DNA of 64,000 nt, from assembly GCA_024305405.1 (NCBI GenBank), contig JAKNDB010000087.1, forward strand, positions 6,698,501 through 6,762,500. Reading direction: 5' to 3'. Shown one piece after another: positions 61,263-64,000 of this stretch. Both the position numbers and the translations under genes were made by a program. The DNA comes from Dirofilaria immitis (taxonomy: Eukaryota; Nematoda; Chromadorea; Rhabditida; Onchocercidae). The notes under the pieces were generated by a model. The model saw only the letters and a list, made by a program, of their open reading frames with translations, ran no database searches and had not been told where the DNA came from. Position 1 is the stretch's first letter. Each line of letters starts with the position of its first letter.

Positions 61263-63285
61263 CAATTTGAATGGTGATTCTCAAATATGTTTAGATTTTT
61301 TTCTATTTTCTATTTTTTCCGTTATTTTCCACATGTTTTCATTCATTGTATTACGGGTTTCCTGCCAAATTAACTATGACAAATAAACTGTTTTGAGGAT
61401 ATTATAATTTATCATCTTATGATTTTATAGTTTTGCAAGTTTTGCCATTTCCAACTTGCAGAATGGGCAACCTACGCTTTGCATAAGCCTGTTTTGCTTA
61501 GTTAAATTTCTTGTCTCCAGAAAAAATCTTAAATTGGCAATTTGTGTTTTGAAATCCTGGATCTGAAAGCAAAACTTTGAGTCATATTTTTACTGCATTT
61601 ACTACATTTTTTATTTTAATATTACCACTGAGCCAAGCTGTGTATGTGTTTAGAATGTATATATTTAGTTTTATTTTGGTATTTACATTCTGTATTTTAC
61701 AGACTATTCATGCAATAGTACTTATTTACATCATTTCTTTTTCATTTAATCTTTTCTTTTAAAAGGCTTGTTCACTTAAATTTAATTGTCGCTCATATAT
61801 TGCTTCTTACGCTTTTGTATTTGATATACTTTTTCATGTCAAATTCATTGCATATATCCGGGATTCTTAAAATCACCTTGAGGTTGTTTTTCATCTATCA
61901 TCAATAATGTTTGCTGGCTAACATTAGAAGAAGGAATGTGAATTCTTTCTTGATTTTCTTTGGCGTTTAAATGTTGATTAGGAAGACAGAACTAATTCTA
62001 GTTAAATTTTCAAAACTTTATTAAAGTGTGATTTGTAACCCGGGAATTATTTTGTTAAAGCAATTTGTGTTGTGCTTCTTTACGTGAAACTAATGTTTTT
62101 GTGAAGGATTATTTGAAAATTCTATAGCGTAAAAATCTGCTAAATGTATATTAAGTAACAATAACAGCGAAGTCTTTCGAGCAATAAACACATCATAAGT
62201 ACCACGTTTTTTTGCCAGAGTTAAAAATGCATGTTGTTGGATAAAATTGCAATGTTTTTGCTGAGATAATTTTATTCACCCAATTATCAATATAAGCATT
62301 ATCAATTCCTCCTTGATCAATGAAGCAAGGGTCATCGAACATCTATTGGATTATCTATATAGCTCAATTAAAGCTTATACAGGTCAAAGTATTACTAAAC
62401 GAATAATTATGCGAATGAAGCGAATAACAAAAGGAACCGGAAGTGACTATGTATGATGAAGTAAAACAAAATACGATTTTCAATTTTAAATTTATATCAA
62501 ATTTTGAAATTGAATACATTTACTTGCAAGTTTTTAAAAAATTGAATAGAGGATCTGGGGATTGCCATCGGTTTTGGTAGGTTAAGTTACTATTAATACC
62601 GATTGTGAAAAGGATAGATAAGCATTATCAGGAATCATATGCTTTCACTCATATAAGTATACCCGCCTAATGATAACACATTCGTTTACATTTTTGATGC
62701 TCTGAGATAATTTATGATTTAACAATATATTATTATTCCGTAAAACCTCTGAAGTCAATTAGGATTGCTACAAGTAATAAATTAGCTATAACCCAAAGAA
62801 AGTGAGCCATTAAGAAATATACAATGAAATAAATTATCATGCTAAAAATTGAACTCCTGTAGAGATAAATAATATCCCGAAATAGTTCAGCAATGGAACA
62901 AAACTGATTTAAAGTTTTTCCTTAATCACATAATCTGTCATCGTTCGTAAAGCTGATATCATTTCTTCACCTGGAAATAACTGATTTCTGAGATCTTGAC
63001 ATTAATAATGAAATATTTCTTTTGTGACCTGTTGTACGTTATATGCTTTTTTAAATCTAACTTTAAGTAATATAAGTATTAATGCTGAAATTTCTATCGG
63101 AACGTTCAAATAATATCTATTCTAAGCAGTTTCAAATAAAAGCGGTCACGCAAATTGTGATTTGTCGTAATCTCATTCTTGATAATAATTCCCTTTATAG
63201 CTGGATCAAACTTACAGTATTTCATTTAGCCTTGTTAATCAATTTCATCTGATTAGAACTAACTGCTAATACTAGAGTAATTTCG
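61263..63285. other. convergent 3' region between SPSB and the carboxypeptidase
   Basis: No exon supported. An AATAAA at 61382-61387, 120 bases after the SPSB stop, is the likely SPSB poly(A) signal. A polypyrimidine/polypurine self-complementary segment occurs earlier, inside SPSB intron 5 at about 61016-61050. The rest is AT-rich spacer. Confidence 0.5.
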
Positions 63286-64000
63286 TTACAACAGACCAGT
63301 AGGTTCAATAAACCGTGCTGGAATGGTGAAACCGAAATTGTTTTCTGCATCTTCAGGTCTCAGCTCGATACCATAAATATAGGGTACGCCTTTGTCCTGC
63401 ATATAATCAATACTTGTTCCTGATGCTGGATCTGTATTAATTTCAATTTATACAGAAGTAAAAATTTATACAGGGAAAAGTTTTTAGGGGATAATTTTTC
63501 TGATGCAAAGTTTGCAAGCATCATGAAGTCTTTCTAGTATCTAAGCATGAAAATGTATTTTTCACTCAAAAACTACATAAATTTTGATTCTTGAGTAAGC
63601 AATAAATTCGTAGAACACTATGAGTGCTACTAACACATTAATTCGGAAATAGTTCCGTAGTTATATTTGGCACCAGTTCGGTTTCGAATGGCCTCAACTG
63701 CTAGGCTTGCTGCCTGCTTCTGCAATTATCCGTGTTTTATTTTATACGAAAAACACCTATGAAACTGTTTTACTTAGCATACAACTTGCAGCAAACTAGT
63801 TTATTCACTGAAATAATTGAGAGATTTTTGCTATGTCAGTCTGCTGAACAAATCTATTAGCAAGAACGGCATTTACGATTAATCAAGAAATCAGGATAGT
63901 TTGCTATTTTTGGAATATCTTCAATGATAACACGAAACAGGAGAAAGATATCAGAAATGAATAAAATTTTACAAGAACTTACCTGATCATAATAATTATT
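63286..64000 (-). CDS. M14 family zinc metallocarboxypeptidase, C-terminal part (continues off right edge)
   Basis: Three exons: 64000-63983 (open at the window end), 63719-63635 and 63431-63286 with stop TAA. They join in phase to NNYYDQ, KQAASLAVEAIRNRTGAKYN, YGTISELMYPASGTSIDYMQ and the end FGFTIPARFIEPTGLL. This is the last about 80 residues of a carboxypeptidase A/B-type domain: the Tyr-Pro-Ala-Ser-Gly-x-Ser-x-Asp segment before the mobile-loop region, and YGIELRPED, in which the Glu is the catalytic general base (E270 in bovine CPA). The zinc ligands and any propeptide or signal peptide lie outside the window. Intron 63634-63432 begins GTTAGT and ends AATACAG. Nematodes carry many such secreted digestive or processing peptidases; which subfamily this is cannot be told from the fragment. 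Confidence 0.87.

Noticed and set aside
1..64000. Search for tRNA, rRNA, CRISPR arrays, transposase genes and endosymbiont insertions
   Set aside because: No cloverleaf, rRNA core, spaced repeat array, transposase or reverse transcriptase motif, or bacterial gene was recognised by eye.

Overview
This is a eukaryotic window, most likely from a parasitic nematode of the filarial/spirurid type. It is very AT-rich. Genes are split by introns of roughly 100-900 bases with nematode-style acceptors (TTTTCAG, TTTAG, TTGCAG). Several genes have a 3' splice acceptor 0-15 bases before the start codon, as expected for spliced-leader trans-splicing. The TOM40 protein reads as a nematode TOMM-40. Species cannot be fixed from sequence alone.

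Layout, left to right. 1-869 (+): tail of an unrecognised gene. 911-4276: no convincing gene. 4277-16807 (-): SMC2, the condensin ATPase, rebuilt as 26 exons (about 1221 aa). 16810-19840: spacer. 19841-21872 (-): ETFB, 5 exons, 253 aa. 22358-22675 (+): coding-like open frame of unknown identity. 22820-23951 (+): TMEM203 homologue, 3 exons. 24585-27801 (-): ERI-1/ERI1-type DEDDh 3'-5' exoribonuclease, 10 exons. 28965-32212 (+): RAD23, 10 exons, with a (GGT)20 tract coding polyglycine. 33824-37238 (+): COA7-like Sel1-repeat protein, 6 exons. 41020-43267 (+): TOM40, 5 exons. 45229-48432 (+): a strongly diverged tandem TOM40 paralogue with the same five-exon, same-phase structure. 51687-61262 (+): SPRY/SOCS-box protein (SPSB) with a long N-terminal extension and a 5.9-kb first intron. 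63286-64000 (-): C-terminal part of an M14 zinc carboxypeptidase running off the right edge.

Functional themes: four genes are mitochondrial (ETFB, COA7, TOM40, TOM40-like); SMC2 and RAD23 serve chromosome structure and DNA repair/proteasome delivery; the ERI nuclease belongs to small-RNA, histone-mRNA and rRNA 3'-end processing. ETFB/TMEM203 and ERI/RAD23 are divergent pairs sharing upstream regions of about 1 kb.

Two points stand out. First, about fifteen single-base frame breaks interrupt otherwise conserved exons, mostly at A/T or G runs one base too short (some one too long). They look like consensus-sequence errors rather than dead genes, and automatic gene prediction here will be badly broken. 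Second, the diverged TOM40 paralogue and two long imperfect hairpins beside or inside the TOM40 locus are the best candidates for undescribed biology.
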